From Vibrio celticus (GTDB lineage: Bacteria; Pseudomonadota; Gammaproteobacteria; Enterobacterales; Vibrionaceae), in the NCBI RefSeq assembly GCF_024347335.1, contig NZ_AP025464.1:372001-436000 (forward strand): 64,000 nt of DNA, written 5' to 3'. Both the position numbers and the translations under genes were made by a program. Positions 56,613 through 64,000 of this stretch are shown here, piece by piece. Under the pieces are notes generated by a model. That model made no database searches. It was given only the letters and a program-made list of their open reading frames with translations, and had not been told where the DNA came from. The first letter of the stretch is position 1, and every line of letters begins with the position of its first letter.

Positions 56613-56952
56613 GTATGCATCGAATAATTGTTTTTAAATTGTTAAATGTCACATTTTGAGCTGTTTTAATCTTGTTAAGGGTGTAAAACTGACTCAGCCT
56701 TGTTTATTATAGTGAACACTGTTTACTCATGTTGATTGAAGTTTACTGAAGTGAATTCTTAGAAAGTGAGTTGTATGGGATTTGTACAGCTATTCAAATT
56801 TATAAAGCTAACAATATAAGCTTATATAAAAGACATCACTTTTTACTATCTACTGTTTCTAACGGTAATCACTATCGTTAGGGCGACTCTAAATAGAGAT
56901 ATAAGCGGCAGATTCGATTTAGGAAAGCCTGCAACGCTTCATGGAGAATAAA
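56613..56952. other. 340-bp gcvT upstream region
   Basis: It carries a short hairpin CTAACG/CGTTAG (about 56858-56880) within the probable leader. The motifs of glycine riboswitches were not found. No gene seen. Confidence 0.5.
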
Positions 56953-58086
56953 ATGACTCAAGAACACGCAAATCAAGACCTACTAAAAACACCACTGCAT
57001 GCACTTCACGTTGAAGAGGGCGCAAAAATGGTTCCTTTCGCTGGCTATGACATGCCAGTTCAGTATCCATTAGGTGTAAAGAAAGAGCACTTACACACTC
57101 GTGATGCTGCCGGTCTTTTTGATGTTTCTCACATGGGGCAACTTCGTCTTCATGGTGAAAACGCAGCTGCTGTCTTAGAATCTTTGGTTCCTGTAGATAT
57201 TATTGACCTTCCTTCTGGTAAGCAGCGCTACGCGTTCTTTACTAACGAGCAGGGCGGCATTATGGATGACCTGATGGTGGCAAACCTAGGTGACCACCTG
57301 TTTGTTGTTGTGAACGCAGCATGCAAGACACAAGATATCGACCACCTAACGGCGCACCTTCCAGCTGACGTGGAAATTGAAGTTATTGATGATCGCGCTT
57401 TATTAGCACTTCAAGGCCCTAAAGCGTCTGAAGTTCTTGCTCGTTTCCAATCTAGTGTTGCAGATATGCTTTTTATGGACGTTCAAAAAGTCGATATCGA
57501 TGGCGTTGAATGCATCGTGAGCCGTAGTGGTTACACGGGCGAAGATGGCTACGAGATCTCTGTACCGAACGATCACGCAGAAGCGTTAGCGCGTAAGCTG
57601 ACTTCAGAAGCTGAAGTTGAGTGGATCGGCCTTGGTGCTCGTGATTCACTTCGTCTTGAGTGTGGTCTTTGCCTATATGGTCACGATCTAGATACAACGA
57701 CAACACCAGTAGAAGCTAGCCTTCTATGGGGTATCCAAAAAGTGCGTCGTACTGACGGTGAACGTGCTGGCGGTTTCCCTGGCGCTGATATCATCCTTGA
57801 GCAAATCGCAACGAAAGACGTACAACGTAAGCGTGTTGGTCTTGTTGGTCAGACTAAAGCGCCAGTACGTGAAGGCGCTGAGTTGTTTGATGCTGAAGAC
57901 AACAAGATTGGCGTAGTAACAAGTGGTACTGCGGGTCCTAACGCTGGTAAGCCAGTTTCTATGGCTTACGTTCGCACTGACCTAGCAGTTATCGGTACTG
58001 AAGTATTCGCTGAAGTTCGTGGTAAGAAGCTACCAATGACAGTAGAAAAAATGCCGTTTGTACCTCAGCGTTATTATCGTGGCTAA
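56953..58086 (+). CDS. gcvT: Aminomethyltransferase (T protein of the glycine cleavage system)
   Basis: The product, 377 aa, transfers the methylene group from aminomethyl-GcvH to tetrahydrofolate, releasing ammonia. TPLHALHVEEGAKMVPFAGYDMPVQYPLGV at the N-terminus and the substrate region GLFDVSHMGQLRLHG are characteristic. IVSRSGYTGEDGYEISV and LGARDSLRLECGLCLYGHDLD line the folate site. The start at 56953 is preferred because GGAG stands 6 bases upstream; an ATG four codons earlier contains that ribosome site. Unlike in E. coli, gcvT is transcribed apart from gcvHP, across the regulator gene. Confidence 0.96.
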   Translation: MTQEHANQDLLKTPLHALHVEEGAKMVPFAGYDMPVQYPLGVKKEHLHTRDAAGLFDVSHMGQLRLHGENAAAVLESLVPVDIIDLPSGKQRYAFFTNEQGGIMDDLMVANLGDHLFVVVNAACKTQDIDHLTAHLPADVEIEVIDDRALLALQGPKASEVLARFQSSVADMLFMDVQKVDIDGVECIVSRSGYTGEDGYEISVPNDHAEALARKLTSEAEVEWIGLGARDSLRLECGLCLYGHDLDTTTTPVEASLLWGIQKVRRTDGERAGGFPGADIILEQIATKDVQRKRVGLVGQTKAPVREGAELFDAEDNKIGVVTSGTAGPNAGKPVSMAYVRTDLAVIGTEVFAEVRGKKLPMTVEKMPFVPQRYYRG

Positions 58087-58116
58087 TCTCTTCTGAGAGA
58101 ATTATTCCACATTAAC

Positions 58117-58169
58117 AAAAAGCCTATTGTGTTTTCTCTGGATGGAGAAATAAGACAATGGGCTTTTTT
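58117..58169 (+). terminator. Terminator of gcvT
   Basis: AAAAAGCCTATTGT (58117-58130) pairs with ACAATGGGCTTTTTT (58155-58169), with an additional internal stem TTTCTC/GAGAAA. Confidence 0.85.
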
Positions 58170-58327
58170 GTTATTTGGAGCGTATCTAATCCACTCAGCT
58201 TGGTTCGAAAATCAGCTTAAATAGTGAGATGTGTGACCATTTCGTTATAAATACTTACTATACTGATGGTTATGGTGGCGACTCATCATTTTTGTGTATA
58301 AGTAGTAGGGGTTACAAGGAGTTAACT

Positions 58328-59389
58328 ATGAATGTGAACCATACAATGAGCCCGGTTCGTAAGGCTGTTTTAGGACTTTTAGTACCATTGATTTACACAT
58401 CCAGTGTAATGGCAACGGAAAGTGCGTTCGAAATTACTCCTGATGCAGGTGTAACACCTTATATTGTGAATGGCAGTGATGCTTCAGTGACGGAATTCCC
58501 TTCAATGGCGAGTTTGTTCATTGACCGTATTGATTATGATGGTGTCTACTCAACAGGGCCTTACTGTGGAGCAACAATTTTAGATAACTATCATGTATTG
58601 ACTGCTGCACACTGTATCTATGGTGACGACAACTCGCAGTTATTTACGGTGGTTGTCCCTCAATTAGAAGACACTTCTTTATTTCCTAACGGCGGTATTC
58701 AGAAAGTACGGGTATCAGAAGTTTATTACCGAACTGATTATTCAAATAGTATTAATCAACTTTTAAGAAATGATATTGCGATTTTGAAATTAGAAGCTTC
58801 TCTCAACCTGCAATCTTCTTCTGAAACTGTTATCCCTCCATTTGATACATATCTTGATTCTGCTTATGATTTCGTTGCTGTTGGCCATGGCGACATAGAA
58901 TCTGATGTTGAAGGAACAACATTGCTACAGCAAGTTGACCTTACATACGTTGATACACCTAACTGCATAGCAGTGTTCGGTTCTTTCGTTACTGACAAAC
59001 AAATTTGCTTTAATGGTGATGGGCCTGATAATAAGTTGTACGGAGGCACTTGCCAAGGAGATTCGGGTGGCCCGGTATTTTGGAAAAATGGCTCTACTTA
59101 TGAACAAGTAGGCATCACAAGCTTTGGACCGACTACTTGTGGTGCGGGAATTGGTGTTACGTCAGTATTTACAGAGATATATGACTATAAAGATTGGATA
59201 ACAAATGTGACTAATGGAGTAATCGATAGCGCAGAAACTGTTCAGCTTTCTGCGACGGAAGCTAAACGAATAGCTTACGCTGGCACTAGTTCATCTGGTT
59301 CAAGCAGCGGTGGTAGTGTTTCATTTGGATTGCTCGGCATGCTGATGTTGCTTGCAGGCTTGAGATCTACTCTATCACGCAGAACTTAA
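58328..59389 (+). CDS. Secreted trypsin-like serine protease with GlyGly-CTERM tail (VesB-like)
   Basis: The product, 353 aa, has a signal peptide (AVLGLLVPLIYTSSVMATES). The S1 catalytic triad is visible: His95 in HVLTAAHCIYGD, Asp149 in RNDIAILKL and Ser246 in TCQGDSGGPVFW. IVNGSDASVTEFPSMA is the activation-type N-terminus of trypsins. The C-terminus, SSSGGSVSFGLLGMLMLLAG followed by LRSTLSRRT, is a GlyGly-CTERM signal that rhombosortase cuts before type II secretion, as for V. cholerae VesB. The start at 58328 is chosen because AAGGAG precedes it; the upstream in-frame ATG lacks a ribosome site and would bury the signal peptide. It is monocistronic. Confidence 0.93.
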   Translation: MNVNHTMSPVRKAVLGLLVPLIYTSSVMATESAFEITPDAGVTPYIVNGSDASVTEFPSMASLFIDRIDYDGVYSTGPYCGATILDNYHVLTAAHCIYGDDNSQLFTVVVPQLEDTSLFPNGGIQKVRVSEVYYRTDYSNSINQLLRNDIAILKLEASLNLQSSSETVIPPFDTYLDSAYDFVAVGHGDIESDVEGTTLLQQVDLTYVDTPNCIAVFGSFVTDKQICFNGDGPDNKLYGGTCQGDSGGPVFWKNGSTYEQVGITSFGPTTCGAGIGVTSVFTEIYDYKDWITNVTNGVIDSAETVQLSATEAKRIAYAGTSSSGSSSGGSVSFGLLGMLMLLAGLRSTLSRRT

Positions 59390-59397
59390 TGTAATGT

Positions 59398-59435
59398 GTA
59401 AGTCGACATGATGTCTCTGGATATCGTCGACTTAC
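59398..59435 (+). terminator. Hairpin after the protease gene
   Basis: GTAAGTCGAC and GTCGACTTAC make a 10-bp perfect stem 9 bp after the stop codon. The T-rich stretch (CTTTTTCTC) comes only 13 bases later, so it may be a weak terminator. Confidence 0.4.
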
Positions 59436-59497
59436 CTGTTGTTCGCTTTTTCTCTCGACTATGCACCATCCCCAGATGGTAGCTCAAACCTTCTCTG

Positions 59498-59821
59498 TTA
59501 GTTCAATTCTAGGGTCGATTTCCTGCCGTATTTCTCAATGATCTCATCGATCTCTTTAACAGTATCGTTAATTGTCTTGATACCACTCTTTACTATCTGT
59601 TTCTCTGTTGAATTGAGTGCTTCAAAAGCTTGCTTCATTTCCTTGTCATCTAGCATACTCTGGTGAAGTAATACTTCTTTATAAGTTAGAAGCCTATGTT
59701 GTATTGCTCTGATCTCACTTAGCGCATACTTTGATTTTAAAGCCTGTTTGATACAAGAAAAAGCCAATTCATATTGACTCGCAATTTCCCATTCGACATT
59801 TTTGTTATTCGCAACTTGCAA
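59498..59821 (-). CDS. Hypothetical coiled-coil-like protein, 107 aa
   Basis: I do not recognise this protein. It is charged and helical throughout (for example ALNSTEKQIVKSGIKTINDTVKEIDEII), with no signal peptide or membrane span. It lies between the protease gene and the XRE gene, transcribed leftward, so it does not form an operon with either. The divergent XRE gene at 60021 could be its regulator, but there is no direct evidence. Confidence 0.55.
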   Translation of the reverse strand: MQVANNKNVEWEIASQYELAFSCIKQALKSKYALSEIRAIQHRLLTYKEVLLHQSMLDDKEMKQAFEALNSTEKQIVKSGIKTINDTVKEIDEIIEKYGRKSTLELN

Positions 59822-60020
59822 TTTTAACTACTTCCCAATACTCGAATATTCAAGTTTTTAGACTGCTCGTACATCACGGTTAATGTGTGAAGGTTTATGA
59901 AACATAACGCTTTTTATAGGGCGAATAATATGCCTTTGATAGCTTATGTAAACTGTTGTTCGTCAATATGGTTTGTTTCTTGCTTAAATTAGGTCATAAC
60001 TGTCCATTTAGGAATAGATA

Positions 60021-60338
60021 ATGTCTCAAGAACCTATCGTGATAGCGCTGATTGAACGTAGAAAACAAGCCAATTTATCGCAAGAAAAATTAGCTTTCAG
60101 TTCTGGAATGAGTTTAAAAACGTACCAACGTATCGAGCGCGGTGAAGCGGATATCAAAATGTCTCAATATCGTTCGATTATGAGAACCTTGAAAGTAACG
60201 GATTTGGATGTCGTTCTTGATGTTGTTGGGGCATCTCAACCGACAAAGGCAGACGTAGCCGCGGCGAGTCGCTTGTTAAGCAGTGAAGAAAGAATGTTGT
60301 TAATCAAACTGATTTTGTCTGTCAAAAAGCAGCAGTAG
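60021..60338 (+). CDS. Small XRE-family DNA-binding protein
   Basis: The product, 105 aa, has an N-terminal Cro/C1 helix-turn-helix (about 8-65): ALIERRKQANLSQEKLAFSSGMSLKTYQRIERGEADIKMSQYRSIMRTL. It is followed by a short helical tail (AAASRLLSSEERMLLIKLIL), possibly for dimerisation. It has no metabolite-binding domain. The gap to the divergent gene at 59821 is 199 bp. It could be a stand-alone regulator or an antitoxin-like protein, but no toxin partner is visible. GGAATAG precedes the start. Confidence 0.8.
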   Translation: MSQEPIVIALIERRKQANLSQEKLAFSSGMSLKTYQRIERGEADIKMSQYRSIMRTLKVTDLDVVLDVVGASQPTKADVAAASRLLSSEERMLLIKLILSVKKQQ

Positions 60339-60480
60339 TGTCGGTTTAGTTATTCTTAAGGAACGTTGATTTACTATGTTTAGATATTCAATATTAGTGA
60401 TTGTGTTGATGGTTCGATTTACTTGAATAAACAGAGCTGTGCTGCAGTAAAGTGGTGTTCTATAGACGGCTTAGAATCGC

Positions 60481-60891
60481 CTAACTTACTCTTCCACGGA
60501 GTTGTTTTGTTGTACTTCTTTGCTTCTTACTTTCCAAACGTCTCTTTTGAGAGCCACGCGTCGGCTTAGTTGCTCTTCTGACTTTTTGCACTTTAGTCGC
60601 CTCCAAGATCAACTCCTTCAAACGCAATAGGGCATCATCTCGATTTTGTTCTTGAGTCCTATACTGTTGAGCTTTAATGATAATCACGCCATCTTTGGTG
60701 ATGCGGTTATCTTTATGTGCTAACAGTTTTTCTTTATAGAAATCAGGTAGTGTTGAGTGGTTAATGTCAAAACGCAAGTGTATCGCGCTGGATACTTTAT
60801 TGACGTTTTGACCGCCAGCTCCTTGTGCTCTGATCGCAGTTAACTGAATTTCCCAGTCTTGAATTGAAACAGAGTTTGAGATTTGTAACAT
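60481..60891 (-). CDS. arfB: Alternative ribosome-rescue factor ArfB (YaeJ-like)
   Basis: The product, 136 aa, has a release-factor domain without the codon-recognition domains. The catalytic GGQ is in IRAQGAGGQNVNKVSSAIHLRFD (GGQ at residues 26-28). The basic C-terminal tail (KVQKVRRATKPTRGSQKRRL through KQLRGRVS) enters the empty mRNA channel of stalled ribosomes in this family, so peptidyl-tRNA is hydrolysed on nonstop ribosomes. The start at 60891 (MLQISNSVSI) aligns with other ArfB proteins; upstream ATGs would add an atypical extension. It is divergent from the HAD gene. Confidence 0.92.
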   Translation of the reverse strand: MLQISNSVSIQDWEIQLTAIRAQGAGGQNVNKVSSAIHLRFDINHSTLPDFYKEKLLAHKDNRITKDGVIIIKAQQYRTQEQNRDDALLRLKELILEATKVQKVRRATKPTRGSQKRRLESKKQRSTTKQLRGRVS

Positions 60892-60978
60892 AAACATCCA
60901 TTTTGAACGGTAATATGGGGTCATGATACTGAATATTGGTTATGGTATCAGTAACTTTCTTAAAGAGTGGTAGTAGTG

Positions 60979-61584
60979 ATGAAAATAGATTTGGCTGCAT
61001 ATGAAGGACTAATTTTTGATATGGACGGTACGCTGATCGATACGATGCCTGCCCATGTACAAGCATGGCAAAAAACGGCAGAGCAGTTCGGCTTTCATTT
61101 TGAGGCATCTTGGCTGCACAGTTTAGGCGGGATGCCTAGCTATAAAATAGCAGGTGAAGTGAACAGTAAATATGGCTTATCGCTTGACCCACAGGCTGTA
61201 TCTACTTTTAAGATGGCTTCATTTGCGGCTATTGAAGACAAAGGCGATATTATTCCTTGTACGCATTCTTTGTTGTTAGAACACTTGGGTAGTAAGAAAA
61301 TCGCTGTAGGGACGGGGAGCCAACGTAAAAGTGCCGAGCAATTGTTAGAGAAAACCGATATTCTAAACAAGCTTGATATTTTAGTGACCGCCACGGACGT
61401 TAAAAATCACAAGCCAAACCCAGATACATTCCTTGATGCTTGTTTTGGAATGGGTTTGAAGCCGGAACAGTGTGTTGTGTTTGAAGATACAAATCTTGGT
61501 AAGCAGGCAGCTCACGCGGCGAACATGGACTGTATTCTTGTGGTCGAAGGGAATCACTTAGAGTTTTATCCTGCGCCAAGTTGA
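60979..61584 (+). CDS. HAD-superfamily phosphatase, YqaB-like
   Basis: The product, 201 aa, is a beta-phosphoglucomutase-like HAD hydrolase. Motif I is FDMDGTLIDTMP (nucleophile Asp14, general acid Asp16), motif II VGTGSQ, motif III Lys in KNHKPNPDTF, and motif IV VFEDTNLGKQAA. The length and the opening GLIFDMDGTLIDT match YqaB, which dephosphorylates fructose-1-phosphate and similar sugars in E. coli. Substrate here is not provable from sequence. The start at 60979 is preferred to a GTG four codons upstream. It is convergent with the GGDEF gene. Confidence 0.88.
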   Translation: MKIDLAAYEGLIFDMDGTLIDTMPAHVQAWQKTAEQFGFHFEASWLHSLGGMPSYKIAGEVNSKYGLSLDPQAVSTFKMASFAAIEDKGDIIPCTHSLLLEHLGSKKIAVGTGSQRKSAEQLLEKTDILNKLDILVTATDVKNHKPNPDTFLDACFGMGLKPEQCVVFEDTNLGKQAAHAANMDCILVVEGNHLEFYPAPS

Positions 61585-61649
61585 ATGAATTACTAATAGG
61601 TGGGCAAGCGCTTTGGTTAACAACCTAAAGGAACGGCCTTGATTTTCTG

Positions 61650-63554
61650 TTAGGCGATTTCACTCATCTCACTGTCTAGGAATAAACATACGTTGTTTCG
61701 ACCCGCAGCTTTCGCTTCGTATAGGGCAAGATCAGCACACTTGTAATTGAGGGCAGGGTCGTTCGTTAGGTTGGTAATTCCACCACTAATGGTAACGACG
61801 TTGTCCAGTTCGATGCACACAGCGATTCTTAAACGGTTGAGTACGTATTCTGCTTCTTCGGTTGTGGTATGCGGCAGAATGATGCCAAATTCTTCACCGC
61901 CGATGCGCGCAACAACATCGGTTTCACGGCACTCACGTTGTAGTACCTGAGCGACTGTTTGAATGACGCGGTCACCGTAATCGTGCCCAAACCTGTCATT
62001 TATACGTTTGAAGTGATCAATATCTAAGATCGCCAAGCAAGATTGCTCTCGGGTTGGGTAACGGTTGACACGGGAACATTCATCGCGAAGTTCAAGATCG
62101 AATTTACGTCGATTCCAACACTCTGCTAGTGCATCTTTTTCACTCAGGTTTCGCAGCCTTTTCTCAAGTTCTTTGTGTTTACTGATATCAACAAAAGACG
62201 CGACATAAAATTGGATGACACCTTTAGAATCTTTAATGGTCTGAATTCGAAGTATTTCAGTAATTAAGGACCCGTCTTTGCGACGATTGACTACTTCACC
62301 TTCCCACATGCCTTTTTTCTGAATTACGCTCCACATTTTAATGTAAAACTCTTGATTATAGCGTCCAGAAGCAAACATTGATGGTTGGCGGCCTTTTACA
62401 TCTTCCAGTTCGTAGCCACTGACACGAGTAAACTCTTGGTTCACCTTGATGATTCGGTTGTTTCTGTCGGTGATAACCAATGCAGACATACCGTTCATTG
62501 CTGCCTTGGCTAATTGGCTTTCAATACTATTTTTTTTATGGTTTATATTCCAAAGCACGAAACCGATTGAAATCATTGATATTAATACAACTAAAGTAAT
62601 CGTCTGAACCAGGATTGAGTGTTGCTCTCGTTGGTATTGACTGTTTACTTGCTGATTTTTTATATGAAGAACCATATAAATAGGCCCTTCAAACTGTTTT
62701 ATTTTTGGACTAATGTTTGAATGGAAATACCAGTTTTTGCCATCAAAATAGCTTGAAGAGCGATCATCTTGAATCGCTCGCCAAAGTTCTGGATAAAGCT
62801 TGGCGTAAGTTTTATCAGCACGAGATTCAATAAGGTGTCCAAATGATTCTTCAATATCGGGCCCCATGATGACATGTCCCGTTTGGCTGAGTATGACGGG
62901 AACAGCATACGATGTGCCGATTTGATACAGAAGGCGGTCGTATATTTCAAGCATGTTTAGGTTGGCAATAAAATATCCGAGAATACGGTTGCCTGAAGCA
63001 ACTGGCGTCATTATTCGCAGTGCTGGGATCAGTGGGTGGACGATCTCACCATTTTCAATCTCCAGATCAATCCCATTAGAGCTAACTTCTCCAATTTTTA
63101 ACTGCTGAAGTGTTTTAAAGTAACCACGAGCTGATTTGTCTTGTAACTTGTTATTTGGAACTATCTTTGCTTTTTTATTGTTGTAATTTATACGAAAAAC
63201 TTCATTACCCTCTAGATCGAGATAGCGAAGTTGAGAGTAATATTGTTGGCCACGAGCCAGCATTACCCAAAGATCTTCTAATGTTTCTCTATTGATAGTT
63301 GAAGGCTCTTCAATTGCGCGTAGCAGTGTCCGTGAATCGGCAATGGCAGGAACAGAGTTTGAGATTTGATCGACAATAACAGCAAGCTCATTGAAGCTAT
63401 ATTCGATTTGATTTTGGCTAGACTGTTTAATATTTAACGCGTGCTGAGCCTCGACCCTATCAAGCTCGGAGTTAATATAGAGGGCAGGGACTAATCCTAG
63501 CGCAAATAAGGTGCACAGAAATTGACTGATTAGCTTTTTTATACTCGTATTCAT
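61650..63554 (-). CDS. Membrane PAS-GGDEF diguanylate cyclase with periplasmic sensor
   Basis: The product is 634 aa. Two membrane spans (about 8-27 and about 316-338) bracket a large periplasmic dCache-like sensor (LRYLDLEGNEVFRINYNNKKA, SARGYFKTLQQLKIGEVSSNG). A PAS domain (about 350-460: NGMSALVITDRNNRIIKVNQEFTRVSGYELEDV) and a PAC segment follow. The GGDEF domain has the active site RIGGEEFGIILP and, five residues before it, the RETD inhibitory I-site. Asp residues in LAILDIDHFKRIND bind metal. It should make cyclic di-GMP from GTP, with feedback inhibition, in response to an extracytoplasmic ligand. It is monocistronic and convergent with the HAD gene. Confidence 0.93.
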   Translation of the reverse strand: MNTSIKKLISQFLCTLFALGLVPALYINSELDRVEAQHALNIKQSSQNQIEYSFNELAVIVDQISNSVPAIADSRTLLRAIEEPSTINRETLEDLWVMLARGQQYYSQLRYLDLEGNEVFRINYNNKKAKIVPNNKLQDKSARGYFKTLQQLKIGEVSSNGIDLEIENGEIVHPLIPALRIMTPVASGNRILGYFIANLNMLEIYDRLLYQIGTSYAVPVILSQTGHVIMGPDIEESFGHLIESRADKTYAKLYPELWRAIQDDRSSSYFDGKNWYFHSNISPKIKQFEGPIYMVLHIKNQQVNSQYQREQHSILVQTITLVVLISMISIGFVLWNINHKKNSIESQLAKAAMNGMSALVITDRNNRIIKVNQEFTRVSGYELEDVKGRQPSMFASGRYNQEFYIKMWSVIQKKGMWEGEVVNRRKDGSLITEILRIQTIKDSKGVIQFYVASFVDISKHKELEKRLRNLSEKDALAECWNRRKFDLELRDECSRVNRYPTREQSCLAILDIDHFKRINDRFGHDYGDRVIQTVAQVLQRECRETDVVARIGGEEFGIILPHTTTEEAEYVLNRLRIAVCIELDNVVTISGGITNLTNDPALNYKCADLALYEAKAAGRNNVCLFLDSEMSEIA

Positions 63555-63722
63555 CGCTGTCCTTAAAGAATCAGCGCAATACTATATATTTTATAGGGTT
63601 TTTAATGTGATCTTGACCCAGAACTTAAAACAAGATTTGCATATTATTATGGTTTTAGTGCAACTTTTTGAAATTGGGGTTGCTAATTGATTGATTAAGT
63701 AATAATAAACAACGCTAAATGA

Positions 63723-63765
63723 TGCCTACTCGTAACAGGCTAATTCGTTAGATGGCGAGTAGGCA
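63723..63765 (-). terminator. Possible terminator after fhs
   Basis: TGCCTACTCG (63723-63732) and CGAGTAGGCA (63756-63765) form a 10-bp stem 44 bp beyond the fhs stop. The U-tract is weak. Confidence 0.4.
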
Positions 63766-63808
63766 AATCGTTGATGAGCTTCTCAATTGAACTAAGATAT
63801 TGTATTGA

Positions 63809-64000
63809 TTAACTTAACCCGATGATGTCCCCTTTGTCATCAATATCCAACGACATAAATGCAGGTTTATCAGGTAACCCAGGCATGGTCATCACATTGC
63901 CACACAAAGCATAAATAAAGCCCGCACCAGCACACAGTTTTAATTCTCTAACAGGAACGTCAAAATGAGCCGGCGCCCCTTTTATGTGTGCTTCTGTCGA
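63809..64000 (-). CDS. fhs: Formate-tetrahydrofolate ligase, C-terminal part
   Basis: Reading leftward from the window edge, the last 63 codons and a TAA are visible. The sequence [20 protein letters not shown], then [20 protein letters not shown] and [11 protein letters not shown], is the conserved C-terminus of Fhs, including the AGAGF and MTMPGLP motifs. The enzyme makes 10-formyl-tetrahydrofolate from formate, ATP and tetrahydrofolate. It belongs to the same one-carbon metabolism as the gcv/glyA genes 8 kb away. The 5' part is outside the window. Confidence 0.92.
   Translation of the reverse strand, partial: STEAHIKGAPAHFDVPVRELKLCAGAGFIYALCGNVMTMPGLPDKPAFMSLDIDDKGDIIGLS

Noticed and set aside
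55441..56952. Glycine riboswitch upstream of glyA or gcvT
   Set aside because: The conserved aptamer cores were searched for by eye on both strands and are absent; PurR-like boxes and the XRE-cupin regulator are the more likely control.
60021..60338. Toxin-antitoxin module with the gene at 59498
   Set aside because: The genes are divergent, 199 bp apart, and the 107-aa product has no toxin-like motif.

Overview
The window looks like chromosome II of a marine Vibrio, most likely of the Splendidus clade. The reasons are base composition, strongly Vibrio-like proteins (vxrAB, a RpoS-family extra sigma factor, a GlyGly-CTERM trypsin-like protease, an MshA-like pilin) and the arrangement glyA-gcvH-gcvP / XRE-cupin / gcvT, which vibrios keep on their second chromosome. 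Species cannot be fixed from the sequence alone. No rRNA, tRNA or CRISPR was seen.

Layout. 1-15.6 kb: the 3' part of a giant acidic surface protein built of about 35 cadherin-like 'tandem-95' repeats, itself containing a higher-order four-domain repeat. 15.8-19.7 kb: a small hypothetical gene, an 18-bp tandem repeat, a RpoS-family sigma factor (RpoQ/RpoX type) and a REC-TPR response regulator with an Hpt protein. 20-25.3 kb: a chemoreceptor / outer-membrane protein / PstS-like gene cluster in which the first two genes are broken. The chemoreceptor carries both an 8-bp tandem duplication and an IS903-group element, and the outer-membrane gene carries an IS427-group element. Both IS insertions can be undone on paper and restore exact reading frames. 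25.4-29 kb: EmrAB-type efflux with a divergent LysR regulator. 29.1-34.5 kb: vxrA-vxrB-vxrC sensor operon followed by a GH129-like glycosidase. 34.7-42.9 kb: metabolic and accessory genes (PEBP, AraC, CynX-like MFS, dsdA, nucleotidyltransferase, an auxiliary-looking trpS, two lipoproteins, VOC protein). 43-50.6 kb: delta-carbonic-anhydrase-like protein, LysR, DUF1254 protein, orphan pilin, MATE pump, a HEPN-motif protein and a 35-residue membrane protein. 50.7-58.1 kb: glycine cleavage/serine hydroxymethyltransferase cluster with PurR-like sites. 58.3-64 kb: secreted protease, XRE regulator, arfB, HAD phosphatase, a PAS-GGDEF diguanylate cyclase and the C-terminal end of fhs.

The most interesting signal is upstream of trpS. 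A 17-codon open reading frame with two adjacent Trp codons (MKFNSASTSIFFWWCSQ) is followed by mutually exclusive hairpins, the last of which masks the trpS ribosome binding site. This is the layout of a ribosome-mediated attenuator acting on a tryptophanyl-tRNA synthetase gene. Second-rank signals are the HEPN motif in an otherwise unrecognised AT-rich gene, two adjacent tandem-repeat arrays abutting the start of an AraC regulator, and the exactly reconstructable double-hit inactivation of the chemoreceptor locus.

The gcv/glyA/fhs genes form a one-carbon unit: GlyA and the cleavage system feed methylene-tetrahydrofolate and Fhs feeds formyl-tetrahydrofolate. This agrees with the PurR-like sites in the gene cluster. 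All functional names rest on reading motifs by eye; no database search was possible.
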